A stretch of 64,000 nt of DNA. It comes from Agromyces cerinus. GTDB lineage: Bacteria > Actinomycetota > Actinomycetes > Actinomycetales > Microbacteriaceae. The stretch spans positions 248,001-312,000 of the forward strand of contig NZ_JAFBCT010000001.1 of NCBI RefSeq assembly GCF_016907835.1, in the 5' to 3' direction. The first letter of the stretch is position 1, and every line of letters starts with the position of its first letter. The translations under genes and the position numbers were made by a program. The notes under the pieces are model-generated. The model had not been told where the DNA came from. It saw nothing but the letters and a program-made list of their open reading frames with translations, and did no database searches. Below, in pieces: positions 1 through 9,965 of this stretch.

Positions 1-2190
<2,190 letters not shown>

Positions 2191-2201
2191 CCGACACGAT
2201 T

Positions 2202-2237
2202 CGAAGGGGGCTGATGCTGCGGCATCCGCCCCCTTCG
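2202..2237 (+). terminator. Intrinsic terminator of clpC
   Basis: Perfect 10-bp arms CGAAGGGGGC (2202-2211) and GCCCCCTTCG (2228-2237) enclose a second stem GATGC/GCATC around TGCG. The U-tract is poor (TCGTT), as is usual in high-GC actinobacteria. Confidence 0.85.
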
Positions 2238-2272
2238 TCGTTCCCGCTGTCGCGCGGGAATACGATGTCAGG

Positions 2273-2332
2273 ATGACTGAGTTCCACGTGCCAGCGATCC
2301 CGCTGTCGCGCGGGAATACGATGTCAGGATGA
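2273..2332 (+). CDS. Minicistron 1 upstream of argA (19 codons)
   Basis: Opens at the ATG of repeat copy 1 and would encode MTEFHVPAIPLSRGNTMSG. Its TGA overlaps the ATG of copy 2 at 2329. The first six residues equal those of the downstream acetyltransferase. It is probably a by-product of the duplication and could act as a translation-coupling leader. No evidence that the peptide has a function. Confidence 0.35.
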   Translation: MTEFHVPAIPLSRGNTMSG

Positions 2333-2388
2333 CTGAGTTCCACGTGCCAGCGATCCCGCTGTCGCGCGGGAATACGATGTCAGGATGA
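2329..2388 (+). CDS. Minicistron 2 upstream of argA (19 codons)
   Basis: Identical to minicistron 1 but opened by repeat copy 2. Its TGA overlaps the ATG (2385) of the full acetyltransferase gene. A ribosome finishing here would stop directly on the argA start, the usual arrangement for translational coupling. Confidence 0.35.
   Translation: MTEFHVPAIPLSRGNTMSG
2373..2384 (+). promoter_or_regulatory. Leaderless promoter of argA (repeat copy 3)
   Basis: TACGAT at 2373-2378 and 6 nt before ATG 2385 place the expected transcription start at or next to the start codon. Identical elements occur at 2261 and 2317, so three promoters in a row face argA. Transcripts from the upstream two would carry one or two minicistrons. 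Confidence 0.7.
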
Positions 2389-2888
2389 CTGAGTTCCACG
2401 TGCGCCGGGCGCGCACGAGCGATGTGCCGAAGATCATCGAGCTGGTGGAGCCACTCGTCCAGCGACGCATCCTGCTCGGCAAGGAGCGCGTCGACCTCTA
2501 CGGCGCCGTGCAGGAGTTCCGCGTGGCGGAGACCGACGGCGGCCGCCTGGTGGGCGCCGGCGCGCTGCACGTCATGTGGGAGGACCTCGGCGAGGTGCGC
2601 ACGCTCGCCGTCGACGACGCGTGGCTCGGCCATGGGGTCGGCCATGCGCTGCTCGCGACACTCGAGGAGGAGGCCCGCGAGCTCGGCCTCACCCGGCTCT
2701 TCTGCCTGACCTTCGAGACCGGGTTCTTCGGACGCCACGGCTTCGTCGACATGGGCTCCGAGACCGTCGACCCCTCGGTCTACGCCGAGCTCGTGCGCTC
2801 GAACGACGAGGGCGTCGCCGAGTTCCTCGACCTCGCTCGCGTGAAGCAGAACACGCTCGGCAATACGCGCATGCTGAAGCAGCTCTGA
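2385..2888 (+). CDS. argA: Amino-acid N-acetyltransferase (short GNAT-type N-acetylglutamate synthase)
   Basis: Predicted to acetylate glutamate with acetyl-CoA, the first step of arginine synthesis. It resembles the short actinobacterial synthases (about 170 aa, as in Mycobacterium Rv2747) that lack the kinase-like domain. The 167-aa protein is one GNAT domain: beta strands RTLAVDD, the acetyl-CoA pyrophosphate loop in GHGVGHALL (about 81-89) and the family's C-terminal signature VKQNTLGNTRMLKQL. The start is the ATG of repeat copy 3; the two earlier ATGs lead only to 19-codon frames. It stands alone, not in an arg operon. The product call rests on the C-terminal signature and length, so another amino acid substrate is possible. 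Confidence 0.82.
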   Translation: MTEFHVRRARTSDVPKIIELVEPLVQRRILLGKERVDLYGAVQEFRVAETDGGRLVGAGALHVMWEDLGEVRTLAVDDAWLGHGVGHALLATLEEEARELGLTRLFCLTFETGFFGRHGFVDMGSETVDPSVYAELVRSNDEGVAEFLDLARVKQNTLGNTRMLKQL

Positions 2889-3022
2889 CGGTAGGGCTTG
2901 CCGCGATCGCGCGAGTCGGGCGGCTCACAGGTGCTGAGACATCGCTGAGACGTCGCTGAGACGAGAAACGGCACGCCGAGCGGATGCCGAGGGCACGCGC
3001 ATCCCGGCCGTACCCTGTGTGC

Positions 3023-3649
3023 ATGTCGACGAACACACCGACCGGGCGGCAGTCGCCGCAGGTGTACCGTCGTCGCCGCATCGTCGTGCTGATCGGCCTG
3101 CTCGCGGTGATCATCGCGATCGTCCTCGTCATCGTGCGGCCGGGTGCGAGCCAGGGCGAGGAGCCCGTCGCCTCGCCGAGCGCCGAGCCGTCGACGGCTC
3201 CTGAGACGACCTCGATCCCGACGGAACCGACCGCGGCCGACGGCGACCCGTGCGCCCCCGAGAAGGTGCTGGTCGAGGCGGTCACCGACAAGTCCTCCTA
3301 CGAGCCGGGGGAGCAGCCGCAGTTGTCGGTCACGATCACCAACATCGGCAAGAACGTCTGCGTGCTGAACGCCGGCACGAAGGCGCAGGTCTTCACCGTC
3401 ACGAGCGGATCCGAGCAGTACTGGACCTCCACCGACTGCCAGGTCGAGGCCATCGATGCCGAGGTCTCGTTGACGCCCGGAACGCCGGTCAGCTCGAGCG
3501 TGCCGATCATCTGGGATCGCACCTACTCGACGCCCGACACCTGCAGCGGCGCCCGCGAGACGGTGCCGGCGGGCGGTGCGTCGTATCACCTCTCGGTGAC
3601 GGTCGACGGGTTCGAGTCGGCCGAGCAGAAGCAGTTCCTGCTCTACTGA
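3023..3649 (+). CDS. Membrane-anchored protein with an extracytoplasmic Ig-like domain
   Basis: 208 aa. A short basic cytoplasmic start is followed by one hydrophobic segment (about 18-37, IVVLIGLLAVIIAIVLVIV). Next comes a Ser/Thr/Pro/Glu-rich linker and a beta-rich domain (about 75-208) with cysteines near both ends. The strand pattern (YEPGEQPQLSVTITNIG ... LSVTVDGFESAEQKQFLL) is that of extracellular Ig-like or BsuPI/DUF4232-like domains. I cannot assign a ligand. The start is ATG 3023, because TACCCT lies 6 nt upstream (leaderless). An in-frame upstream codon at 2984 lacks such support. Confidence 0.7.
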   Translation: MSTNTPTGRQSPQVYRRRRIVVLIGLLAVIIAIVLVIVRPGASQGEEPVASPSAEPSTAPETTSIPTEPTAADGDPCAPEKVLVEAVTDKSSYEPGEQPQLSVTITNIGKNVCVLNAGTKAQVFTVTSGSEQYWTSTDCQVEAIDAEVSLTPGTPVSSSVPIIWDRTYSTPDTCSGARETVPAGGASYHLSVTVDGFESAEQKQFLLY

Positions 3650-3924
3650 GTGTGGGGGAGAATCGGCGCGGCGACGCGGTCGCCGTCTGCGCGCATGCGA
3701 ATGCCGATCGATGGAATGCGCCGGCGCCGTGGGGTCTACGAGAACGCCGTCGTCTTCGTCGACACCTCGGACCCTCACGGTCCGGCACAGATAGCATAGG
3801 TCGCTTTTCGCAGAAGTCCACATCCGATTTCGGCGATGCCCGAAACCCCGAGAAAGGATGCCGCGGAGTGCGCCGTCGGCGGACGGAGGCGGGCCCCGAG
3901 GCATCCGCTCGGTACCCTTGAGGA

Positions 3925-4335
3925 ATGGCAGGAAAGGCACGACGGAAGCAGGCCGCAGAGCCCGTGGAGTTCCGTTCCCAGGCGCTCGCAGAGGCGCTCG
4001 AACGGCAGGACATCGCGGCGGTCGCGCTGGCGCTGCGCCACGGCAACACCGTGGTGCCGCTCGTGAAGCCGGGGCCGCGCGACAAGCCGCTCGACGGCGG
4101 CGAGGTGTGGACCTATCGCGACCCGAAGACGGGCGACGTCGCGCTGCTGCTGTTCAGCGATGCGGCGAACAAGCCCGAGAACCTGCCGCCGGCGGTGGGG
4201 CTGCAGAGCCCGGCGTGGCTGCGCACCTTCCTGAAGCGGCACGAGTCGACGATCACCACCGTGTTCCTCGACATCGCGGGGCCGCACCCGATGCAGGCGC
4301 CCCCCGCCGAGCTGCTCAAGGCGCTCGAGGCGTAG
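3925..4335 (+). CDS. Small cytosolic protein, SseB-like
   Basis: 136 aa, soluble, with no signal peptide or membrane segment. The first 20 residues are basic. The core TVVPLVKPGPRDKPLDGGEVWTYRDP... DVALLLFSDAANKPENLPPA... resembles the SseB N-terminal fold seen in many actinobacterial small proteins of unknown role. That assignment is tentative. Leaderless: TACCCT at 3913-3918 and a 6-nt spacer precede the ATG. The 275 nt upstream show no gene. Confidence 0.6.
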   Translation: MAGKARRKQAAEPVEFRSQALAEALERQDIAAVALALRHGNTVVPLVKPGPRDKPLDGGEVWTYRDPKTGDVALLLFSDAANKPENLPPAVGLQSPAWLRTFLKRHESTITTVFLDIAGPHPMQAPPAELLKALEA

Positions 4336-4362
4336 CCGGCGGCGTCGCCCCACGGCGCCTGC

Positions 4363-4827
4363 TCAGCGGAGCTCGAAGACCCGGATGCAGACGAATCCGG
4401 GCTCGGGCCGCGCCATGCCGATGAACTGGCGTTCGGAGAGCCACCGGTGGGCCGGGGCATCCGTCTGGAAGACCGGAGCGGTCCGGTAGTAGAGCTCCTG
4501 CTCCGTGACCTGTTCGCCGGCCGCCAGCCGCTGTTCGAGCGCGTCGGAGGCGACGTAGTAGCCGCGGTTCACGACGTCGATCACCGTGCCGTCGTCGGCC
4601 TCGAGGAGGTACCGTGCGTCGAGCTGCGTGACGTCTCCGCGCGCGACCCACCAGTCGCCCCCGCCGGGCAGCACGCGGCCGTTCAGTCGCGGGCCGCTGA
4701 CGGTTCCGCCCGTGATCGGCGTGAAGCCCAGCGCTTCGGATGCCCCGTGGCCGATGCGGCGCTCGGCGTCGACCTCGACCCGGAGTTCGAAGGCGAACGC
4801 GAGACTCGGTTCGAGCGGGGCGCTCAC
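4363..4827 (-). CDS. DUF3237 family protein
   Basis: 154 aa, the usual length of DUF3237 (small beta-barrel proteins of unknown function). Matching features are the opening PLEPSLAFAFELRVEVD, the phrase GGTVSGPRLNGRVLPGGGDW (about 41-60) and the end PGFVCIRVFELR. The start is GTG 4827. It overlaps the stop of a 16-codon frame as GTGA, and only that upstream frame carries a good ribosome-binding site (AGGAG). The gene therefore seems to be translated by coupling. It is convergent with the SseB-like gene. Confidence 0.75.
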   Translation of the reverse strand: MSAPLEPSLAFAFELRVEVDAERRIGHGASEALGFTPITGGTVSGPRLNGRVLPGGGDWWVARGDVTQLDARYLLEADDGTVIDVVNRGYYVASDALEQRLAAGEQVTEQELYYRTAPVFQTDAPAHRWLSERQFIGMARPEPGFVCIRVFELR

Positions 4828-4874
4828 CGGGTCGCTCCGCCGGTGCCGGCCGTGGGTTCGGTGTGGTCGTTCAT
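4824..4874 (-). CDS. 16-codon minicistron before the DUF3237 gene
   Basis: Encodes MNDHTEPTAGTGGATR. AGGAG lies 4 nt before its ATG, and its TGA overlaps the GTG of the DUF3237 gene (GTGA). It may be a genuine leader. Alternatively it may be the N-terminus of an older, longer protein separated by an indel; the two frames differ by one. Confidence 0.4.
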   Translation of the reverse strand: MNDHTEPTAGTGGATR

Positions 4875-4980
4875 TCCGCTCCTTCGCGTCGTCTGCAACG
4901 TTCAACGGTATCGGCCGGGTGCAGGCGCGACCTGTCGACCGCTTGACCCTGCACCGTGGTTCACGGTCGACACTGGCGGC

Positions 4981-5433
4981 ATGACCGCAACTGCAACCGC
5001 CACCGCCGCACCGCGCCCCGTTTCCGATGACGCGTACCAGCGTGTGAGGTGGGGGCGCGCCGGGGCCGTCTACGACCTCATCGTGACCGTCGGGTTCGCC
5101 ACGCCATTCACCGCGCCTCTCCTCCTCGCACTGACCCGATCCCTGCATGATGCGCTGCACCTTCCCGGTGCGCAGCTGCCCGAGCTCGACCCCACCGCAC
5201 TCATGTTCACGAGCATGTTCGGCACCGCGGTGACCATGTGGGCGATCGCCAGGATCCTGCGTCCCGAGGCGCGATTCATCGCGATCGACACAGTCGGGCG
5301 CGCGGTGTTCTCGTTCTGGATGATCTGGGCGCTGTTGAATGGGCAGAGTGCGACGATCGTCGTGTTCCTGATCGGGGAGGTGACATGGCTGATCCTGCAG
5401 CTCAGCGGACTGCTCCGCCTGCGGCGCCACTGA
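4981..5433 (+). CDS. Integral membrane protein, four predicted transmembrane segments
   Basis: 150 aa. After a Thr/Ala-rich N-terminus, hydrophobic stretches lie near 28-50 (VYDLIVTVGFATPFTAPLLLAL), 74-90, 103-118 (AVFSFWMIWALL) and 123-145 (ATIVVFLIGEVTWLILQLSGLL). No enzymatic motif. The last 49 nt overlap the start of the downstream MerR-type regulator in another frame, so the two are almost certainly cotranscribed. That makes this protein a possible target or partner of the regulator. Confidence 0.75.
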   Translation: MTATATATAAPRPVSDDAYQRVRWGRAGAVYDLIVTVGFATPFTAPLLLALTRSLHDALHLPGAQLPELDPTALMFTSMFGTAVTMWAIARILRPEARFIAIDTVGRAVFSFWMIWALLNGQSATIVVFLIGEVTWLILQLSGLLRLRRH

Positions 5434-5810
5434 CGACCGGCCCGCTCGCCGGCGCCTCGGGCGTCGCGGTGAGCACGCTGCGGTTCTACGAACGGCAGGG
5501 GCTGTTGTCGCCCGAAGGGCGCTCGAGTGGCGGGTACCGCCAGTACTCGCCCGACTCGGTGCGGCGGGTGCGGTTCATCCGCCGCGCCCAGGAGCTCGGG
5601 TTCACCCTGCGCGAGGTGCGAGAGGTGCTGGCGCTCTCCGACGAGCCCGAGCGCATCGTGCTCGACGACGTCGCGGAACAGGTCGCCGACAAGCTCGCCG
5701 AACTCGACCAGCGGATCGCGGACCTGCAGGGCGTGCGTGCGGCGCTCGCGCTGCTCGTGGAGACGGGGCCGGTGCATCCGACGTGCCCGGTGATCGACGC
5801 GATCGTCTGA
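5385..5810 (+). CDS. MerR family transcriptional regulator
   Basis: 141 aa. The winged-helix DNA-binding domain runs from about 20 to 90 (GVAVSTLRFYERQGLLSPEGRSSGGYRQYS ... FIRRAQELGFTLREVREVL), followed by a dimerisation coiled coil and the end HPTCPVIDAIV. That end resembles the metal-binding tail of MerR/ZntR proteins, but only one cysteine is present. The canonical Cys at the start of the dimer helix is absent, so metal sensing is doubtful. The start ATG 5385 has GGGGAGG 4 nt upstream. It lies inside the preceding membrane-protein gene (49-nt overlap). Confidence 0.85.
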   Translation: MADPAAQRTAPPAAPLTTGPLAGASGVAVSTLRFYERQGLLSPEGRSSGGYRQYSPDSVRRVRFIRRAQELGFTLREVREVLALSDEPERIVLDDVAEQVADKLAELDQRIADLQGVRAALALLVETGPVHPTCPVIDAIV

Positions 5811-5859
5811 GCTGCTGCCTGCCGTCTGCTGAGTGGCTGAACCGGCGTGCCGGGGTGCG

Positions 5860-7224
5860 TCAGAACGCGGCGTCGAGCTCTCGCTCTCGCGGACCGGTGG
5901 CGGCCATCATGGCGCGCTGCACGGCAGCATGCACGCTGCCCGCCTCGACATCGAGGATCGTCGTGTAGCCGAGGCGCTTGGCCTCGGCGCCGCGCTGCTT
6001 GGCCGCCGTGACGGGGCGCACCTCGCCGGCGAGACTGATCTCGCCGAACGCCGCGAGCTCGTGCGGCACCGCGCGGTCGCGCATGGCCGAAGCGATGGCG
6101 ACGGCGATGGCGAGGTCGGCGCCGGGCTCGGCGAGCCGCACGCCGCCCACGGTGGAGACGTAGACGTCGTGCTCGCCGAGGGACTTGAGCCCCGCTCGGC
6201 GCTCGAGCACGGCGATGATCATGGCGACGCGCGACGGGTCGACCCCGTTGACGACGCGGCGCGGCTGCGGCGCCTTCGTCGCCACCACGAGCGCCTGCAC
6301 CTCGACCGGCAGCGCCCGCCGCCCCTCGAGTGCCACGGTGACGCAGGTGCCGCTCACGGCGCTGCGGCCGCTCGAGAGGAAGAGGCCCGAGGGGTCGGGC
6401 ACCTCGGCGATGCCCTCGCCCGTCATCTCGAAGCAGCCGACCTCGTCGGTGGGGCCGAACCGGTTCTTGAGCGCGCGCACGAAGCGAAGGGAGGTCTGCC
6501 GGTCGCCCTCGAACTGGCAGACGACGTCGACGAGGTGCTCGAGCAGGCGGGGGCCGGCGATCGAGCCGTCTTTCGTGACGTGGCCGACGAGCAGCACGGG
6601 CAGCTGCCGCTCCTTCGCGACGCGGATGAGGGTCGACGCGACCTCGCGCACCTGGCTCGGTTGCCCGGGCAGGCCGTCGGAGAGCGACGAGGAGACGGTC
6701 TGCACCGAGTCGACGATGAGGAGGGCGGGGGAGACGGCGTCGACCTGACCCAGGATGGTCGCGAGGTCGGTCTCTGCGGCGAGGTAGAGCTCGTCGTGCA
6801 GCGCGCCGGTGCGCCCGGCACGGAGGCGCACTTGGGCCACCGATTCCTCGGCGGTGACGTAGAGCACGCGGCGCCCGGTGCCGGCGACGCGGGCGGCCAC
6901 CTCGAGGAGGAGCGTGGACTTGCCCACCCCGGGCTCGCCCGAGAGCAGGATCGCGGCGCCCGCGACGATTCCGCCGCCGAGCACACGGTCGAACTCCCCG
7001 ATGCCGCTCGGCCGGTGCGCCGCGTCTTCGGTCTGCACGTCGACGATCGATCGCGCCGTGCGCGCCTCGCCGAGCTGCACGGCCTGCACGGCGCGCACGA
7101 TGCCGGTGGCCTCGGCCACGTCGACGACGGTGCCCCACTGCTGGCATTCGCCGCAGCGGCCGGCCCACTTGAGGGTGCTCCAACCGCACTCGGAGCAACG
7201 GAACGTGGAGGTGGAGCGGGCCAT
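5860..7224 (-). CDS. radA: DNA repair ATPase RadA/Sms
   Basis: RecA-like helicase that promotes branch migration during recombinational repair. 454 aa, full family length. Order of elements: four-cysteine zinc finger (FRCSECGW ... GRCGECQQWG, about 9-31), Walker A GEPGVGKST (about 95), the RadA-specific KNRFG motif in RALKNRFGPTDEVGCFEM, and a C-terminal Lon-like domain (about 280-440). Leaderless: TAGTCT and a 6-nt spacer precede ATG 7224. Its promoter and that of the divergent flavoprotein gene share about 100 nt. Confidence 0.97.
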   Translation of the reverse strand: MARSTSTFRCSECGWSTLKWAGRCGECQQWGTVVDVAEATGIVRAVQAVQLGEARTARSIVDVQTEDAAHRPSGIGEFDRVLGGGIVAGAAILLSGEPGVGKSTLLLEVAARVAGTGRRVLYVTAEESVAQVRLRAGRTGALHDELYLAAETDLATILGQVDAVSPALLIVDSVQTVSSSLSDGLPGQPSQVREVASTLIRVAKERQLPVLLVGHVTKDGSIAGPRLLEHLVDVVCQFEGDRQTSLRFVRALKNRFGPTDEVGCFEMTGEGIAEVPDPSGLFLSSGRSAVSGTCVTVALEGRRALPVEVQALVVATKAPQPRRVVNGVDPSRVAMIIAVLERRAGLKSLGEHDVYVSTVGGVRLAEPGADLAIAVAIASAMRDRAVPHELAAFGEISLAGEVRPVTAAKQRGAEAKRLGYTTILDVEAGSVHAAVQRAMMAATGPRERELDAAF

Positions 7225-7324
7225 GCCCCGAGACTAGCCGCGGCCGCCGACAGCGGGCGTTCGGCGCGGCGGCCCGGGGTCGAAGGTCTGGCCGACGTCA
7301 CTGCTCCGGCGTAGCCTGTGCCGC

Positions 7325-8539
7325 ATGCGGGCGGACGTCGACGTGCTCGTCATCGGAGCCGGGCAGGCCGGCCTCGCGGTCAGCCATGGGCTCTCGGCCT
7401 CGGGTGTCGATCACGTCGTGCTCGAGCGCGATCGTGCCGGCGCGGCGTGGGACGCGCGCTGGGACAGCTTCCGCCTCGTGACGCCGAATCACACGATCCG
7501 CCTGCCGGGCGGCGAGTACCGGGGAGACGACCCCGCCGGCTACCTCGATCGCGACGGGATCGGCGCGCACCTGCGCGACTACGCGAGCTCCTTCGCCGCG
7601 CCGATCCAGGAGCGGACCGGCGTCGAGTCCCTTCGGAGCGCGGGCGTGGGCGACGGCTTCGTCGCCGAGACGTCGGCGGGCGGCATCCGGGCGCATCGCG
7701 TCGTCGTCTGCACCGGCGCCTATCAGCGCGAGCACCGGCCCGGGTTCATCGAGGAGATCGGCCGCGAGGTGCCCGTCGTCGCGGCCACGGAGTACCGGGC
7801 GCCGCACACGCTGCCGGATGGCACCGTGCTCGTCATCGGCGGAGGCCAGTCGGGCTGCCAGATCGTGCACGAGCTCGTGCACGCAGGGCGTCGGGTCGTG
7901 CTCGCCGCGAGCCGGGCCCCGGCGATGCCGCGGCGCGTCGACGGGCGCGACATCATCGACTGGCTGGGCGAGCTCGGCTTCTTCGACGACACGCTCGCGG
8001 ACATGCCGTCGCCGGCGGTGCGGAACGCCTCGAATCCGCTCATCTCCGGTGCGCACGGCGGGCACGAGGTCGGCCTCCGTACGCTCGCCGCGGACGGCGT
8101 CGAACTGATCGGCCACGTCACCGGCGTCGACGGGGCGCGGGTGCGAGTCGCCGACGACCTCGCCGAGTCGGTCGCCTTCGGCGACGACGTGTTCCGCGAG
8201 GTCTGCTCGGGGATCGGGCGCCTGTGCTGGTCGCAAGGTCTGCCCGTGCCCGATCTGCCTGAGCCGCCGTCGACCGGTCTCGCCGCCGCCACCGTGCCGC
8301 TCCTCGACGAGCTCGGCGCGGTCGTCAACGCCGTGGGCTTCCGCCCCGACTACGGCTGGATCGACATGCAGGGGATCGTCGACGACATGGGCTTCCCGCT
8401 GCAAGAGGACGGGGCGAGCGCCCGCATGCCCGGCCTCTCGTTCGTCGGGGTGCCGTGGATGCGCACGCGCAGGTCGCCCCTGCTGCTCGGCGTCGGCGAG
8501 GACGCCGATGTCGTCGTCAGGCGGCTTGCCGCTCGATGA
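7325..8539 (+). CDS. FAD-dependent monooxygenase/oxidoreductase (CzcO-like)
   Basis: 404 aa flavoprotein with two Rossmann motifs. GAGQAGLAVSHGL (about 11-23) binds FAD and GGGQSGCQIVHEL (about 172-184) binds NAD(P)H. The phrase VVVCTGAYQREHRP sits at the usual inter-domain position, and a FAD-closing segment PGLSFVGVPWMRTRRSPLLLGVGEDA lies near the end. This is the layout of class B flavin monooxygenases and CzcO-like proteins; the substrate is unknown. Leaderless: TAGCCT and a 7-nt spacer precede ATG. The 3' end overlaps the convergent SGNH hydrolase gene by 23 nt. Confidence 0.85.
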   Translation: MRADVDVLVIGAGQAGLAVSHGLSASGVDHVVLERDRAGAAWDARWDSFRLVTPNHTIRLPGGEYRGDDPAGYLDRDGIGAHLRDYASSFAAPIQERTGVESLRSAGVGDGFVAETSAGGIRAHRVVVCTGAYQREHRPGFIEEIGREVPVVAATEYRAPHTLPDGTVLVIGGGQSGCQIVHELVHAGRRVVLAASRAPAMPRRVDGRDIIDWLGELGFFDDTLADMPSPAVRNASNPLISGAHGGHEVGLRTLAADGVELIGHVTGVDGARVRVADDLAESVAFGDDVFREVCSGIGRLCWSQGLPVPDLPEPPSTGLAAATVPLLDELGAVVNAVGFRPDYGWIDMQGIVDDMGFPLQEDGASARMPGLSFVGVPWMRTRRSPLLLGVGEDADVVVRRLAAR

Positions 8540-9338
8540 TGCGCTCGAACGAGCTCAGCGACTCGCGGCGGCGTGACCGCAGCACGCCCGCGAGCGCCGG
8601 CCCGAAGGCCTCGGCCCACAGGGCGTAGCCGTGATCGTTCGGGTGGAACATGTCGCGCGCGAACTGCGTCAGGATGCCGCGCAGGCCCTGGCGCCGAGTG
8701 GCCTCGTGCAGCGGCGCCACGACGAGTCCGTGCTCGCGGGCGGCGGCGCGCAGCATCCGGTTCGCCTCGGCGACCTTGCGCTCGTTCTGGGGGAAGTGGA
8801 AGCACGGCAGATCGGCGACGACGGCGTGCAGCGGCAGTTCGGCGAAGATCGAGCGGATGTTCCCGTCGAACCGCTCGGGGTTCCAGTCGGCGATGTCGTT
8901 CGCGCCGATCGAGACGGTGACGACATCGGGCCGAAGGGCACGGATGTCGCGGAAGCGCGGCAGCTGATCGCGCACCGCGAGTGCCGTAGTCGCGCCGGAG
9001 ACGCTGAGGTTCACGACGCGGACGCTCTGCCCTGTGGACTCGCGCAGCTCGTCGGCGATCTGGCCGACGTAGCTGCGGTCGGGCCGGGAGGCCCCGATGC
9101 CCTGGGCGGCGCTGTCGCCGATCGCGACGTAGAGCAGCTCGCCGTCGGCCTTCGCGTGGTCGCGCCACCACTTCGAGTGGATGGGCAGCGTGTCGTTCAG
9201 GGTCGACCGGTTCTCGCGCACCCGCTCCCGGAACGGGCGCACGCCGAACGTGCCGAGCACGGTCGCCGCGGCGAGCCGGGCGCCGGCCGTGAGGCTCTGG
9301 CGCGGGGCGTCGGCACGGGAGATGGGGGAGACGGTCAC
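8517..9338 (-). CDS. SGNH/GDSL-type hydrolase
   Basis: 273 aa esterase/lipase-fold protein. Block I is AIGDSAAQGIGAS (nucleophile Ser near 75), block II NLSVSGATT, block III SIGANDIADW, block V DMFHPNDHGYALWAEA (catalytic Asp/His). No signal peptide, so probably cytosolic. The GTG at 9338 is preferred over the in-frame GTG at 9359, because TACGTT plus a 6-nt spacer places a leaderless start exactly at 9338. Confidence 0.88.
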   Translation of the reverse strand: MTVSPISRADAPRQSLTAGARLAAATVLGTFGVRPFRERVRENRSTLNDTLPIHSKWWRDHAKADGELLYVAIGDSAAQGIGASRPDRSYVGQIADELRESTGQSVRVVNLSVSGATTALAVRDQLPRFRDIRALRPDVVTVSIGANDIADWNPERFDGNIRSIFAELPLHAVVADLPCFHFPQNERKVAEANRMLRAAAREHGLVVAPLHEATRRQGLRGILTQFARDMFHPNDHGYALWAEAFGPALAGVLRSRRRESLSSFERIIERQAA

Positions 9339-9447
9339 GAGCAGAACGTATTCCTGCACGCTTCACGTGAGCTGCATGCCGGCTGAGCGTCGGCTGAGGC
9401 ATCCGCTCGTTTTGGTGGTTGCGGCCTCGTCGTCTACGATTGTCCTC

Positions 9448-9537
9448 GGTACCGTGTCCGAGCGGCCGAAGGTGCAACTCTCGAAAAGTTGTGTGGGTGA
9501 AAGCCCACCGTGGGTTCAAATCCCACCGGTACCGCCA
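9448..9537 (+). tRNA. tRNA-Ser (anticodon CGA), reads UCG
   Basis: 90 nt including an encoded CCA. Acceptor arms GGTACCG (9448-9454) and CGGTACC (9527-9533), anticodon stem CAACT/AGTTG with loop CTCGAAA (anticodon CGA). A long variable arm (GTGGG/CCCAC type) is typical of class II serine tRNAs, and the T-loop is TTCAAAT. TACGAT at 9435-9440 lies 7 nt upstream as the -10 element. UCG is a preferred serine codon in this genome. Confidence 0.96.
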
Positions 9538-9540
9538 TCA

Positions 9541-9575
9541 GAAAGCCCCCAGCTCTTCGGAGCCGGGGGCTTTTC
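9541..9575 (+). terminator. Intrinsic terminator after tRNA-Ser
   Basis: GCCCCC-A-GCTC / GAGC-C-GGGGGC stem with a TTCG loop, followed by TTTTCT. This is a textbook rho-independent terminator. Confidence 0.92.
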
Positions 9576-9638
9576 TGATCTTGCGGGTTCCCGCGTGCGG
9601 TCGTGCCGGCGTGGGCCCTGTCGGCCTACCATGGGCTC

Positions 9639-9827
9639 ATGAAGACCGTGCGCACGTGGCTCGGCGTAGTGGTGGGACTGTTCTTCGCGATCTCGGGCGT
9701 CTGGTTCCTCATCGTCGATGCGACCGACATCCGGGGGTGGGGGCTTCTCGGAGTCGCTCTCCTGTCCGGCATCGTGCTCTGGGGTTTCCGCGCAGACAAG
9801 GACCCCGACCAGTCGCGGAGGCTGTGA
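9639..9827 (+). CDS. Small membrane protein, two transmembrane helices
   Basis: 62 aa. Hydrophobic segments lie at about 5-24 (WLGVVVGLFFAISGVWFLIV) and 30-48 (GWGLLGVALLSGIVLWGF), with a charged C-terminus. The start ATG 9639 follows TACCAT with a 6-nt spacer (leaderless); an earlier in-frame ATG at 9603 has no such signal. Function unknown. Confidence 0.68.
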   Translation: MKTVRTWLGVVVGLFFAISGVWFLIVDATDIRGWGLLGVALLSGIVLWGFRADKDPDQSRRL

Positions 9828-9965
9828 CCCTCGACGTCGTGGGGCCGTTCCCGAGCGAGGACGGGCATTTTCCGAGTGAACCTCGCTATTTACACCGTCG
9901 TGGGGTCGTGCCACAGTCGAAGGGTGCTCCCGAGACGCGAGGGCACCACGATCGGGGATCCCATC

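Larger units (their letters stand above)
2242..2403 (+). repeat. 56-bp tandem repeat, three copies, each holding a promoter and start codon
   Basis: Copies lie at 2242-2297, 2298-2353 and 2354-2403 (last one partial), and are identical over their shared length. Each contains a small hairpin (TCCCGC/GCGGGA), a TACGAT -10 hexamer, a 6-nt spacer and ATG (2273, 2329, 2385). They also carry the first codons of the acetyltransferase gene. The period is 2 modulo 3, so the reading frame opened in each copy ends at a TGA that overlaps the next ATG (ATGA). Confidence 0.97.
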
